Assembly (NCBI RefSeq): GCF_000225345.1
Contig: NC_015977.1
Location: 2,649,501 to 2,713,500, forward strand
Direction of reading: 5' to 3'
DNA length: 64,000 nt
From: Roseburia hominis A2-183
GTDB lineage: Bacteria > Bacillota > Clostridia > Lachnospirales > Lachnospiraceae
Shown: piece after piece, positions 1 to 9,306 of the stretch
Numbering within the stretch: position 1 is the first letter of the stretch
How the letters are laid out: every line of letters starts with the position of its first letter
Translations under genes and position numbers: made by a program
The notes under the pieces: model-generated
The model's database searches: none
The model's input: only the letters and a program-made list of their open reading frames with translations
Told to the model about the DNA's origin: nothing

Positions 1-3000
1 CCCAATGACGTAGCTTCCGTCACTGTTATGTGTCGCATCATACCAGACCAGATCCGACTGGTTTCCGGCTGACCATACTGCAACCTTTACCGAAGCAATT
101 CCCGCCGGCGACGTTGCCCCAGACACTTTTACGCCAAAAGTTCCATCTGACTCATTATAATTTACAAGATTAACCGCAGAAGCGCTTGGTCCCTGTACGG
201 TAAACTTAATGCTCGCCATCGGCACATAATTGTTCTGGCTGTCTATCGCATATGTATCCGCCTCATAAACGCCTGCTGTTTTATGATTGGAGAGTAGGAA
301 GCTGTTCACCCATACACCAGAGGAGGTGTTGGATGCCTCATACCATCTGAGGTCATCCTGTCCGCCGGTCTCACTCCAGACAGCAAAATAAACTTTTTTT
401 ACTCCTCCCTGCAATCCCACATTATTGGCTACCAGATTACAGTTTCTTCCATCCGCCTGTATTCCCACCTGCATGGTTGTTGTCGGAACATTGATTGTTG
501 CAGAGGTCGACCCGGTAAATTTGTATACACCATTTCCTGCTGTCACATAAGTATGTATCGTATATTTTCCATAATTATAGCCATGATTCTTTATATTTAC
601 CTGTGCAGCATAACTTCCATCGCTCTGTCTTGTCGCTGTATACCAGTAAATATCACTCTGATCTGCCTTGCTCCATACCGGAACCTGTACTTTGCTTACC
701 CCCGATGGTGCTGTAATCCCCGACAGGAATACATCAAATGTTCCTGTTCCGTTATTCAGATTCTTTACCTGTATCTTCTGTACGGACATATAAGACACAT
801 TAAACGTGGTATTTCCCATAAATACACGGTTACCATTCCGGTCTACTCCATACAGATGCACCTGATATACCCCTTCGCTCTTATGGCTGCTAATCGATAT
901 ATCTGTTTTCCATGTGCCTTCTCTTGTTTTTGCTGCCTGGTACCAGATCAGATCATCCTGCCCGCCGGCCTCACTCCAGACTGCAAAATAAACTCCCTGT
1001 ACTCCACCTGCCAGAGCAACGTTTTCCGCTGTTATGCTGCTGGTTTTTTCATCGGATGACAGCACCGCCCGCACACTCGCACTTGGTAGATTTACCTGTA
1101 CCGATACGGCTCCTGTAAACTGATAAATTCCATTTCCTGCTGTCATTCCAGTCGCAACTGTATATTTTCCATAATTATAATCATGATTTTTCAGGTTTAC
1201 CTGAACTGCATACGTTCCATCGCTCTGTCTTGCCGCCGTATACCAGTAAATATCACTCTGGTCATCCTTACTCCATACCGGAACCTGCAATTTACTTACA
1301 CCGGATGGCGACTGGATTCCGGAAAAGAACACATCAAACGTTCCACTCGCCGGCAGCAGATTCTTTACCTGTATCGTCTGGATTTTTAAACTTGAAACCT
1401 GGAACGTGGTCGTTCCCAGTACCGTTCTCTTACCTGTACTGTCTTCACCATAAGCATGAACCTGATATGTCCCGGCCGTTTTATGGCTGCTAATCAAAAT
1501 ATCCCGATCCCACTTCCGATCAGAGCTTTTTTCTGCGGCATACCATACCAGATCATCCTGTCCGCCTTCTTCACTCCAGACTGCAAAATAAACCTTCTGC
1601 ACGCCTCCCGGCATCTGCACTCCGCTTGCTGACAGGCTGCATGTTTTTTCATCGGATGACAATACTGCACTGACTGTTGCCTGCAGTGGATAAATGGACG
1701 TACTTGTTGATCCTGTAAACTTATATACTCCGTTTCCAGCCGTCACATAGGTATGAATAGTATACTTACCATAGTTATAATCATGGTTTGAAATCTCCAC
1801 ATGCGCTATGTAAGTTCCATCTGCCTGCTTTGCCGCGGTATACCAGTGAATATCACTCTGGTCACTCTTACTCCATACCGGAACCTGTACCGTGTGAACC
1901 CCGGATGGTGAAACAAATCCGGATACCACAACATCAAAACTTCCATTGACCGCATCTACATTTTTTGCCTGAATTTTCTGGACACTGATGGAAGAAACAT
2001 CAAATGTGGTATTTCCCATAAAAATTCTTTTCCCACTGCTGTTTTCCGCATAAAGATGAACCTCATACGTTCCATCTGTTTTATGATCTGCAATGGAAAT
2101 GTTTCTTTTCCATACTCCTCCAGATTCCTGTGCTTCATACCACACCAGATCATCCTGTCCGCCATTATCGCTCCAGACAGCAAAGTAAACTTTCTGCACG
2201 CCTCCAGATAATTTTACATTGCTTGCCGTCAAATTACATGTCAGCTCATCCGCTGCAAGTTCTGTTTTTAAATTAACTGCAGGCGGATATACCTCTGTAG
2301 TGGTAACTCCCGCTACCATTTTTACCTGTGTGCTGGATGTCACATAAACATGAATATTATAAGTTGAATAGTTGTATCCATGATTCTTTAAGTTTACCTG
2401 TGCCGCATAACTGCCGTCACTCTGCTTTGTCGCCGTATACCAGTAAATATCACTCTGATCACTTTCACTCCATACCGGAATCTGCACTTTGCTTACCCCA
2501 CAGGATGCCTGCACGCCGTTTACGAAAATGTCAAAAGTTCCTGCTGTACTGTTCATATTTTTTATGGCAATACTTTGAACAGAAGCCGTTTCCTGATGTT
2601 CAAACGCTGTCTGTACCGCACATGTACTGGTGAGTCCCATATTGACTGCATATGCCCACACGTGATAGACCCCCAGTTCCCCATGGTTCGCAATCGGAAG
2701 GATTGTGCTCCAGGATCCATCACTGTTTTTTGTCGCATTGTACCATCTTAAATCGTTCTGACCATTCACATCTCCCCATACCGCAAAAGAAACTCCTGCC
2801 GTTCCTCCCGGTACGGTTACGCCTGTAAGTGTTAATGTATATTGACCGGCTGTGACAGGGCGTACCGATACGCTTCCTCCGGTCACGCTAAATGAACAGC
2901 TTGCACGTCCCAATAAATGAGAGATACCATAAATATCTTCCGCATATCCCTCTACATAATAAGTACCTTGATTATATTTGTGATTGCTTATCTGAAAGTT

Positions 3001-3190
3001 CGAACTGTATCCTCCAACTCCCACTTTGGTTGCGTGATACCAGTATATATCACTCTGGTCTGCCTTTGACCATACGGCAAATGACACCGCACGCACTTTA
3101 TCATCCGGACTTACCCCATTGACACTGAGTGTTGCCGTGCCGGCCGCATTATTCAGGTTGGTAATCTTTATACTGTCTGATGTGACATTA
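1..3190 (-). repeat. tandem array of about 11 GBS-Bsp-like protein modules, alternating in two types with a roughly 600-base period
   Basis: Within the amidase gene the motif for DQSDI(Y/H)WY recurs near 3040, 2440, 1840, 1240 and 640. The related motif for (G)GQ(D/N)DL recurs near 2755, 2150, 1550, 950 and 350, with a last variant (NQSDLVWYDA) near 45. The two types alternate, so the higher-order unit is about 600 bases. DNA similarity between units is high, for example the stretch reading as SDQSDIYWYTA. That makes unequal recombination and copy-number change plausible. The array continues beyond base 1. Confidence 0.85.
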
Positions 3191-4710
3191 ACCCCTTTAC
3201 TTAACCCATAATACTCGGCAATTGCCGTTGCATCCGCCACTCCTAATTTCTGTAATTTTGCATCTGTATTTAAATAATTTCCTGCATCATTACTGTTGCT
3301 TACAAATGCATGTTCGACAATGATTGCCGGAATACCTGCCAGTTTACAATTCCGGATAACTCCGTAATAATCAGCTGCTGTTCCGTCCGGATACTTATCC
3401 TGCTGCGCATCCTTGATCGTAATACCACGATTATATAATCCCAATGCAACCAGATGGTTCTCTATTAACTGCGCCAATCCCTTTCCGGTCTGTGACGCGC
3501 CTGAATTATAATTGGTGTTTGGGTAAAAGACCATTGCACCATGTGCAGATGTATTTGTAGAAGAGTTATTATGTAGACTAACATAAATATCAGCGCCTAC
3601 GCTTGACGCATATTTTACACGATCTTCATTGCAGACCCCTGAAGTGGTTCCAGGATATGGGCAGCTTCCATCTGTAGGTCGGGTAAGATATACTTTTACT
3701 CCACTGTACTCCTCCAATTCCTGTTTACAATATGCAGCAATTTTCAAGTTAATGGTTTCTTCTCTTAATCCATTTCCCTGCGCTCCAGTATGACTGTTGT
3801 CATGTCCCGGGTCCAATACGACGACAATGTCCCTGCGGGCACTAAACAATGCTATTCCATCGTCTTCCTCAATGACGCTGTCAAGTGCATCCTCAATGGA
3901 ATTCTGCGATATTACATTTCCATCTTCATCGATCTGGACAATATCTGCATCATCCAGAACGCTGCCATCCTGTGAACTTTCATCCTCAATAATCGCATCC
4001 GGGCTTACATCGACATCCTGTTCCATACCAAATACAGCATCAATTCCAGCGTCCTTGATATTCTCGGTATATTTTTTGCCGTTAACTACGAACGTTACCG
4101 CATCAAGCTGATAGGAGCCTTCCTGTGAGGCGTTCTGAAATGCAATTTCAAATAAGATTGCTCCATCTGTTACCCCTTTAGAATCCTGTGAAAGCACTTC
4201 TCCCGTCTGCTGATTATGATACTCGAGACTTGCATAATCGATTTCTTTTTCACAGTCAATTCCAAGTACAACTTTTTGTGTCTCATTCAGAGAAATCTTA
4301 TCAGATTCCATTACCAAATACTGTATGTAGTATCTCGCTTCCTCTGTTTCCTCGGTTTCCTCGGTCTCTTCTATTTCCTCGACTACTTCCGTTGCCTCGG
4401 TTTCCCCGACTGTTTCCGTTGCCTCGGTTTCCTCGACTGTTTCCGTTGTCTCCGTCCCTTCAGCTGGTTCTGTCGTTTCGGATGATTCCGTATTTTGCGA
4501 ATCATCCACATTTTTTTCTGTCTCTTCCGGTATAGTATCCTCCGTTTTATCAGGCACCTGTGTTTCCTCCTGATTTACCTCGGTGGACTCAACATTCACT
4601 TGCTCAGTCCCGGTTTCTGCTGCCATTACGAGCACCTGATCATTAGGGCAGATCACGGCACTAACCATCATTGTGACTGCCAATATACCTGCTAATAATC
4701 TTTTTCTCAT
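1..4710 (-). CDS. secreted N-acetylmuramoyl-L-alanine amidase with tandem GBS-Bsp-like modules (partial, C-terminus outside window)
   Basis: The minus-strand frame is open from an ATG at 4710 (GGAGGA seven bases upstream) to base 1, giving 1570 visible residues with no stop. Residues 1 to about 31 form a signal peptide (MRKRLLAGILAVTMMVSAV...MAA). Residues about 50-127 are a Glu/Thr-rich low-complexity linker. Residues about 295-505 are an Amidase_3 zinc domain: DPGHDNS (zinc His), REETINLK (zinc Glu), SLHNNS (second His) and IIVEHAF (catalytic Glu). This family cuts the MurNAc-L-Ala bond of peptidoglycan outside the cell. The rest consists of about eleven modules of roughly 100 residues, each with a VP(V/I)WS..DQSDIYWY-like or AVWSE.GGQDDLVWY-like core, as in the GBS Bsp-like repeat family. 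It is probably cotranscribed with the amidohydrolase just upstream. The amidase call is firm; what the repeats bind is unknown. Confidence 0.93.
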   Translation of the reverse strand, partial: MRKRLLAGILAVTMMVSAVICPNDQVLVMAAETGTEQVNVESTEVNQEETQVPDKTEDTIPEETEKNVDDSQNTESSETTEPAEGTETTETVEETEATETVGETEATEVVEEIEETEETEETEEARYYIQYLVMESDKISLNETQKVVLGIDCEKEIDYASLEYHNQQTGEVLSQDSKGVTDGAILFEIAFQNASQEGSYQLDAVTFVVNGKKYTENIKDAGIDAVFGMEQDVDVSPDAIIEDESSQDGSVLDDADIVQIDEDGNVISQNSIEDALDSVIEEDDGIALFSARRDIVVVLDPGHDNSHTGAQGNGLREETINLKIAAYCKQELEEYSGVKVYLTRPTDGSCPYPGTTSGVCNEDRVKYASSVGADIYVSLHNNSSTNTSAHGAMVFYPNTNYNSGASQTGKGLAQLIENHLVALGLYNRGITIKDAQQDKYPDGTAADYYGVIRNCKLAGIPAIIVEHAFVSNSNDAGNYLNTDAKLQKLGVADATAIAEYYGLSKGVNVTSDSIKITNLNNAAGTATLSVNGVSPDDKVRAVSFAVWSKADQSDIYWYHATKVGVGGYSSNFQISNHKYNQGTYYVEGYAEDIYGISHLLGRASCSFSVTGGSVSVRPVTAGQYTLTLTGVTVPGGTAGVSFAVWGDVNGQNDLRWYNATKNSDGSWSTILPIANHGELGVYHVWAYAVNMGLTSTCAVQTAFEHQETASVQSIAIKNMNSTAGTFDIFVNGVQASCGVSKVQIPVWSESDQSDIYWYTATKQSDGSYAAQVNLKNHGYNYSTYNIHVYVTSSTQVKMVAGVTTTEVYPPAVNLKTELAADELTCNLTASNVKLSGGVQKVYFAVWSDNGGQDDLVWYEAQESGGVWKRNISIADHKTDGTYEVHLYAENSSGKRIFMGNTTFDVSSISVQKIQAKNVDAVNGSFDVVVSGFVSPSGVHTVQVPVWSKSDQSDIHWYTAAKQADGTYIAHVEISNHDYNYGKYTIHTYVTAGNGVYKFTGSTSTSIYPLQATVSAVLSSDEKTCSLSASGVQMPGGVQKVYFAVWSEEGGQDDLVWYAAEKSSDRKWDRDILISSHKTAGTYQVHAYGEDSTGKRTVLGTTTFQVSSLKIQTIQVKNLLPASGTFDVFFSGIQSPSGVSKLQVPVWSKDDQSDIYWYTAARQSDGTYAVQVNLKNHDYNYGKYTVATGMTAGNGIYQFTGAVSVQVNLPSASVRAVLSSDEKTSSITAENVALAGGVQGVYFAVWSEAGGQDDLIWYQAAKTREGTWKTDISISSHKSEGVYQVHLYGVDRNGNRVFMGNTTFNVSYMSVQKIQVKNLNNGTGTFDVFLSGITAPSGVSKVQVPVWSKADQSDIYWYTATRQSDGSYAAQVNIKNHGYNYGKYTIHTYVTAGNGVYKFTGSTSATINVPTTTMQVGIQADGRNCNLVANNVGLQGGVKKVYFAVWSETGGQDDLRWYEASNTSSGVWVNSFLLSNHKTAGVYEADTYAIDSQNNYVPMASIKFTVQGPSASAVNLVNYNESDGTFGVKVSGATSPAGIASVKVAVWSAGNQSDLVWYDATHNSDGSYVIG

Positions 4711-4737
4711 TATGTCCTCCCTATCCTCTTTTTTCCG

Positions 4738-6339
4738 CTATTGTGCTTTATAGATTGTTTTACCCTCTTTTATCGTTTCAATCACTCTGATCTCCCGGAT
4801 TTTCATCTGATCAACTTCAAGCGGATTCTTCTCAAGAACTACAAGGTCTGCCATCTTTCCTTCCCTTATACTTCCTTTTTTCTCTTCCTCAAAATACTGG
4901 TACGCTGCATTTATCGTAATACATTTCAGAGCATCGTATACATCAATCTTCTGATCTTCTCCCACGATTGTGCCATTCTTACTGATCCGTTTCACTGCGC
5001 ACCATACAGAATGCATCATATTGGGTTTTGTAACCGGTGTATCCTGATGAAACGTTACGTTCAATCCACGGCTCAATGCATCTTTCACCGGACTGATACG
5101 CATTCCTCTCTTCTGCCCAAAATTTTTTATATGAATATCTCCCCAGTAAAAAACATGTCCGACAAAAATTGAGGGAATCATTCCCAGTTCTTTCATCCGG
5201 TCCAGCTGATCCGTCCTGGCAGTCTGGCAGTGTATCATTACAGGACGCATGTCCCGCCCGGTCTGGTCGTTTGCAACTGCCTTTTCATAGGCAGTGATAA
5301 ACTGATCCCCGGCCGCATCTCCATTACAGTGAGCTAAAATCTGGTGTCCTTCATCGACTGCCTTTTTTACATATTCATTTACCTGCTCATCCTTTAGCCA
5401 TGGATATGCACAATATCCTTTTGGTTCTCCCTCATACGGCTCTGTCATCCATGCCGACCGTCCCTGCGGAGAGCCATCCAGCACCAGTTTATATCCTCCT
5501 ATCTTTAATCTGTTGTGATATGCTCCTACATATTTCCTGTTTTTATGAAGTACCTCACAACCGTTTGCCGTCATTAATGGGTACGCTACCACATCCGTTT
5601 TTAACAAATGCATCGCTGCCATGCTCTTTAAAAGTGCTATATTCTGCGATGTAGACGCTCCATCCTGTATCGTGGTAATTCCATTTTGAATATATACTTC
5701 CTGCATTCCACGAATCATTTTTCGGATACTTATCTTCACAAGTTTGCCGATTCGGCTCTGTACAAGAGCCATCGCCGCCTCTTCCAGATAGCCGTTCGGC
5801 TCTCTCCCGCCATCTTCTCTTCCAATCACGCCTCCCTCTGGATCATCCATATCCCGGGTAATGCCACACATCTGCAATACTTTGCTGTTTACACACGCCA
5901 TATGTCCCGATATATGCAGTATCATAATCGGTATATCCTGCGATACCATATCCAGTATCTGTCTTGTCGGATGTTTTTCCTCACACAATGTATTATGGTC
6001 ATAACCAAACCCCAGCACCGCCTGTTTTGCGGTAACATGATGATCTTTTATATAACTTTTCAATTTTTGAACGATGTCATTATAGTTCATGCATTCCGTG
6101 AGATCAGCCAGCACAGACACCTGTCCCGCCATCGTAATATGACTGTGTGCATCAATAAATGCCGGCATAAGACATTTCCCACGCAGATCATATTCTTTTA
6201 CTCTCTTTCCGGCTATATTTCTAAGTTCATCCAAATGTCCCACTTTTTTAATTACGCCATTCTGAACCAGAACCGCTTCCGGTTTGTCTTCCCGATTCTC
6301 CATCGTAAGAATCGGACCTCCATAATACAATGTTTTCAT
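4738..6339 (-). CDS. YtcJ-like amidohydrolase (Amidohydro_3 family)
   Basis: A 533-residue protein of the metal-dependent amidohydrolase superfamily. The N-terminal small beta domain (residues 1-55) leads into the metal site motif AFIDAHSHIT near residue 60. HCNGDAAGD lies near residue 340, and a C-terminal segment (GKMADLVVLEKNPLEV) closes the small beta sandwich. The length is normal for YtcJ-type enzymes, whose substrates are mostly unknown amides or cyclic imides. The gene starts four bases after the stop of the symporter gene, so the two are almost certainly one operon. A joint role in taking up and hydrolysing a small amino-acid-like compound is a reasonable inference. The family call is secure and the substrate is unknown. 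Confidence 0.88.
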   Translation of the reverse strand: MKTLYYGGPILTMENREDKPEAVLVQNGVIKKVGHLDELRNIAGKRVKEYDLRGKCLMPAFIDAHSHITMAGQVSVLADLTECMNYNDIVQKLKSYIKDHHVTAKQAVLGFGYDHNTLCEEKHPTRQILDMVSQDIPIMILHISGHMACVNSKVLQMCGITRDMDDPEGGVIGREDGGREPNGYLEEAAMALVQSRIGKLVKISIRKMIRGMQEVYIQNGITTIQDGASTSQNIALLKSMAAMHLLKTDVVAYPLMTANGCEVLHKNRKYVGAYHNRLKIGGYKLVLDGSPQGRSAWMTEPYEGEPKGYCAYPWLKDEQVNEYVKKAVDEGHQILAHCNGDAAGDQFITAYEKAVANDQTGRDMRPVMIHCQTARTDQLDRMKELGMIPSIFVGHVFYWGDIHIKNFGQKRGMRISPVKDALSRGLNVTFHQDTPVTKPNMMHSVWCAVKRISKNGTIVGEDQKIDVYDALKCITINAAYQYFEEEKKGSIREGKMADLVVLEKNPLEVDQMKIREIRVIETIKEGKTIYKAQ

Positions 6340-6342
6340 GTT

Positions 6343-7689
6343 TTAATAAGTCCTTTTTCCAAACGCCTTAAATACCCTCAACAATACCACATAAATTACC
6401 ACAAGAGCACTCAAAGACACTGCCAGCACTGTTTTTCCCACTTCGCCCGATGCCATTCCCAGCAGTAAAATATACACCGGTGTACTTAGCAGCATAACAA
6501 GATTCATCATTCCCAGCTCCAGTGCTGTGGTTGTTTTAAATTCAGGATCAACAATTCTGACTAATGATATACCACTTGCCACGGTTCCTGTGCATGTTCC
6601 GTATAAGCCTAAAGTACGCTCAAAATCATTGCTTCCGCCAAATCTTTTTCCAAAGAAAAAGCATACCGCTGCCGTCAGAACCGTAATGGCAATACTGATC
6701 ACAATAATCGGCATCATCCATTTCCCAAGTACCTTTACTTCTACTGCCATAAAAGAACACACCACCAGATAATCTGCCGTCCAGCCTGTAATTTTGTTTT
6801 GCAGTGTGCTTTCCTTCAAAAAGTCCACTCCAGTTTTTTTCATGATCCATTTTACGATATATGCTGCGAACATACCATTCATAAACATCAGACCGCTCAT
6901 GGAACTGCCGAAAAAACCAGGAATGCAGGAAAAGATCTTTGAAATTCCCAGCGCAAGCATGTAACACACTCCTATGACCGCAAAATGAAATGTCAATGTC
7001 TCTATATTACTGTTACAGGTCGTATCCTTTACCATATACTCTGTCTGTTCTTCTTTTCTGTAATACCCGCGCAAAACCGCCGGCTCAATTCTGCCGCAGT
7101 TTGAAGCATAGCCCTGTCTGATTCCCTTTTTTGCGAACGGAATTCCCACCAGGAAGGCCATGCAGAATCCGATTACAGCAAATGTAACAGCGATCATTGC
7201 TGCATTCTGATACCCATATCCTTCGTATATTTTTCCAAACGCCGCAGATTGGCCCGGTCCCTGGGCAAACGCAAATGCTACGAGGGTTCCATAAGCATTA
7301 TCCATTCCGTTGTACTTCCCCAGCACGGTAGCAATCAGCATGCCGGACAGCGCCTGTAGTGCGTACAGAATACACCAGACAATTCCCATCCCCCATACAC
7401 CACTCATAATATTTTTTGCCGTATTTTTATTTTGTCCGGGCGCTGATGTAAGCGTAATAGAAATAAACGAAATTGTAAATAATTGATTAACAATTTCCGT
7501 ATACATCGCAGAATCTGCTCCACAGTCAATATCCTGCAGTGACAGCACATTCAGGAAAAAGAAACCCAGAATTCCCGCTATCACACTGGAGGGCACCAGC
7601 ATTTTCTGGAATACCTTCACCTTTGCCCGCAATAACGTTCCTATACAGAGCATAATACTTGCCAGACCAAATGCAAACATGAACTTCAT
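6343..7689 (-). CDS. sodium/glutamate symporter-like transporter (ESS/GltS-like)
   Basis: A 448-residue, highly hydrophobic protein with roughly ten to twelve predicted membrane segments. The N-terminus (SIMLCIGTLLRAKV..FQKMLVPSSVIAG) and the central GQG/GPGQSAAFG and TGTVASGISLVRIVDPEF segments match the Na+:glutamate symporter (GltS) family. The fold has two inverted halves, and glycine-rich hairpins are expected at residues about 140 and 370. The length is somewhat above the 400 residues of classic GltS. It lies between the PP-loop protein gene and the amidohydrolase, four bases from the latter. It probably imports an anionic amino acid or a related compound processed by the hydrolase; the exact substrate cannot be read from sequence. 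Confidence 0.85.
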   Translation of the reverse strand: MKFMFAFGLASIMLCIGTLLRAKVKVFQKMLVPSSVIAGILGFFFLNVLSLQDIDCGADSAMYTEIVNQLFTISFISITLTSAPGQNKNTAKNIMSGVWGMGIVWCILYALQALSGMLIATVLGKYNGMDNAYGTLVAFAFAQGPGQSAAFGKIYEGYGYQNAAMIAVTFAVIGFCMAFLVGIPFAKKGIRQGYASNCGRIEPAVLRGYYRKEEQTEYMVKDTTCNSNIETLTFHFAVIGVCYMLALGISKIFSCIPGFFGSSMSGLMFMNGMFAAYIVKWIMKKTGVDFLKESTLQNKITGWTADYLVVCSFMAVEVKVLGKWMMPIIVISIAITVLTAAVCFFFGKRFGGSNDFERTLGLYGTCTGTVASGISLVRIVDPEFKTTTALELGMMNLVMLLSTPVYILLLGMASGEVGKTVLAVSLSALVVIYVVLLRVFKAFGKRTY

Positions 7690-7707
7690 AACGTTCTCCC
7701 TTAAGTG

Positions 7708-9291
7708 CTATTTCATGACACCCGTTGTTTCAAACTCAAAATTCGATCCATCAATGCAGACCGTACCGGTTGCCAATCTTCCCTGCCCAAAGCAATAGTA
7801 TTTTCTGCTGCCAACCTGTATCCATCCTGCGTCACTTCCTCTTCCAGTCTCATCGAAATGCCACATTTCGCCGTTAATCTGCTGTAAACCTCTCCGCAGT
7901 GATCCGTCTTTTCCAAAATAGTAAAAGTCATTTCCAATCTGCTTTAAGCCTCTTTGCATCGTTCCATCCACATCAAAAAAGTACCAGGAAATATCGATCT
8001 GATGGAAATTTCCAACGACCAGTTTTCCATCTCCAACGCAATAATACCGCTTTCTGCCTTCTATGATCCAGCCTTCTTCCGCTTTATATCCATCGGCATT
8101 CACATAACTGAGCACGCCGTCAATCTCGCATACCCCTCTCTGCTCATATTGCTGTTTTCCAAGGTCAAGGATATCTGCATACTTCCGGCATATTTCCTGC
8201 GGCATGCGGTGTTTTAACAGCTGAAAACTTGGTTCATTATAATCTAGTGGATTCTGGATGTGTAACTCACAGATTTCTTCCAGATATTTCTCTCTGTGCA
8301 CTGCATATGCCTTCAGATCAAATACTTTGCTAAAGTTCTCGAGCTTATCCAGCGCATCAATCGCCACCAATGTTTTCTTACATTTATGGCAGACACCGCA
8401 GTTATAAGCTTCTCTCACACATACATGAAGATGTCTCTGTGCAACCTCCGAATCTACAATATCTCTTATTTTCTCAAGGCGATTCCGTTCTCCGCCCTCA
8501 GAATAAATTTTCAGCCCCCGCGTAGACAGACAATTCACGGTCAACAGATCATAATGTGCACTGTCGTACATATCATTATCTTCCAGTTGAAATCTGTGAA
8601 ATCCAAACTCAGAGGATGCCAGATAATAGGTCTTCCACAATTTTTGGAGACAATATACCGCATATAAATTCGCATAGGTATTTACAAACAGATGGTTGAT
8701 ATCCACAATCTCCTCATAGTTCGAGTTTGATATCAACATCGGCAGACCATACTCCTCTGCAACCTGTTTTGCATTTCTAAGGCATATTTCACGAACCTCA
8801 TCCTCTCCTGCCGTGCTGTATGTATCGTTAAACGCTCCTACATTATAATGACATAAATGGGTTAAATGATAACTCTTACAATGATTATGCAATGACATTT
8901 CTATTGCATGAAAAGAGTCTACTCCCATTGAATTTCCCGTTCCGACACCCCAGGCGCCCTCATTGATAATTTCTGTTTCTGTCTCTGCGAATATCCTGCT
9001 TGCATACAAATTTTTGCTGCTGTTCACCAATGACGGGATTAGTTCTGTCTCTATATTAAATAAAAGCTCCTCTGTAACCGGGGCATCCAACGATATATCT
9101 TCGCCGAAGCGCATTGCGAGTGGAAGTATCCCTATGAGAAAGGCATCGCTTCTCTCGGTACACAGATACTGTTTATATTCAGCGGGTACTTCAAACCACC
9201 ACTTTTTTGTTTCCTGATCCATCACGACATCTGCTGTCAGCCGAAAATTTTTACCTGCTTGTTCTATGTATGGTCTGCCTATCTGAATCAT
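7708..9291 (-). CDS. PP-loop (adenine nucleotide alpha-hydrolase-like) protein fused to cell-wall-binding repeats
   Basis: A 527-residue protein with two unlike halves. Residues 1 to about 370 look like a cytoplasmic ATP-pyrophosphatase: GTGNSMGVDSFHA near residue 120 is a variant of the SGGxDS PP-loop, and NCGVCHKCKKTL near residue 305 is a cysteine cluster like those in QueC-type and capsule-locus PP-loop proteins. Residues about 395-527 are about six aromatic, glycine-rich 20-residue repeats (WIIEGRKRYYCVGDGKLV, GLKQIGNDFYYFGKDGSL, WIQVGSRKYYCFGQGRLA). These have the pattern of choline/cell-wall-binding repeats, normally found on exported proteins. No signal peptide or membrane segment is present. 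The gene follows the pyruvyltransferase fusion by 15 bases, which suggests a role in glycan modification. The function is not known. Confidence 0.72.
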   Translation of the reverse strand: MIQIGRPYIEQAGKNFRLTADVVMDQETKKWWFEVPAEYKQYLCTERSDAFLIGILPLAMRFGEDISLDAPVTEELLFNIETELIPSLVNSSKNLYASRIFAETETEIINEGAWGVGTGNSMGVDSFHAIEMSLHNHCKSYHLTHLCHYNVGAFNDTYSTAGEDEVREICLRNAKQVAEEYGLPMLISNSNYEEIVDINHLFVNTYANLYAVYCLQKLWKTYYLASSEFGFHRFQLEDNDMYDSAHYDLLTVNCLSTRGLKIYSEGGERNRLEKIRDIVDSEVAQRHLHVCVREAYNCGVCHKCKKTLVAIDALDKLENFSKVFDLKAYAVHREKYLEEICELHIQNPLDYNEPSFQLLKHRMPQEICRKYADILDLGKQQYEQRGVCEIDGVLSYVNADGYKAEEGWIIEGRKRYYCVGDGKLVVGNFHQIDISWYFFDVDGTMQRGLKQIGNDFYYFGKDGSLRRGLQQINGEMWHFDETGRGSDAGWIQVGSRKYYCFGQGRLATGTVCIDGSNFEFETTGVMK

Positions 9292-9306
9292 CGTTTTCTC
9301 CTTTGT

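Noticed and set aside
1..3190. Regular repeats considered as a CRISPR array
   Set aside because: Units are about 300-600 bases long, coding and in one open frame; they are protein modules.
5686..6468. A 260-codon plus-strand open frame
   Set aside because: It is antisense to the amidohydrolase and crosses into the symporter gene. Composition is typical of a shadow frame.
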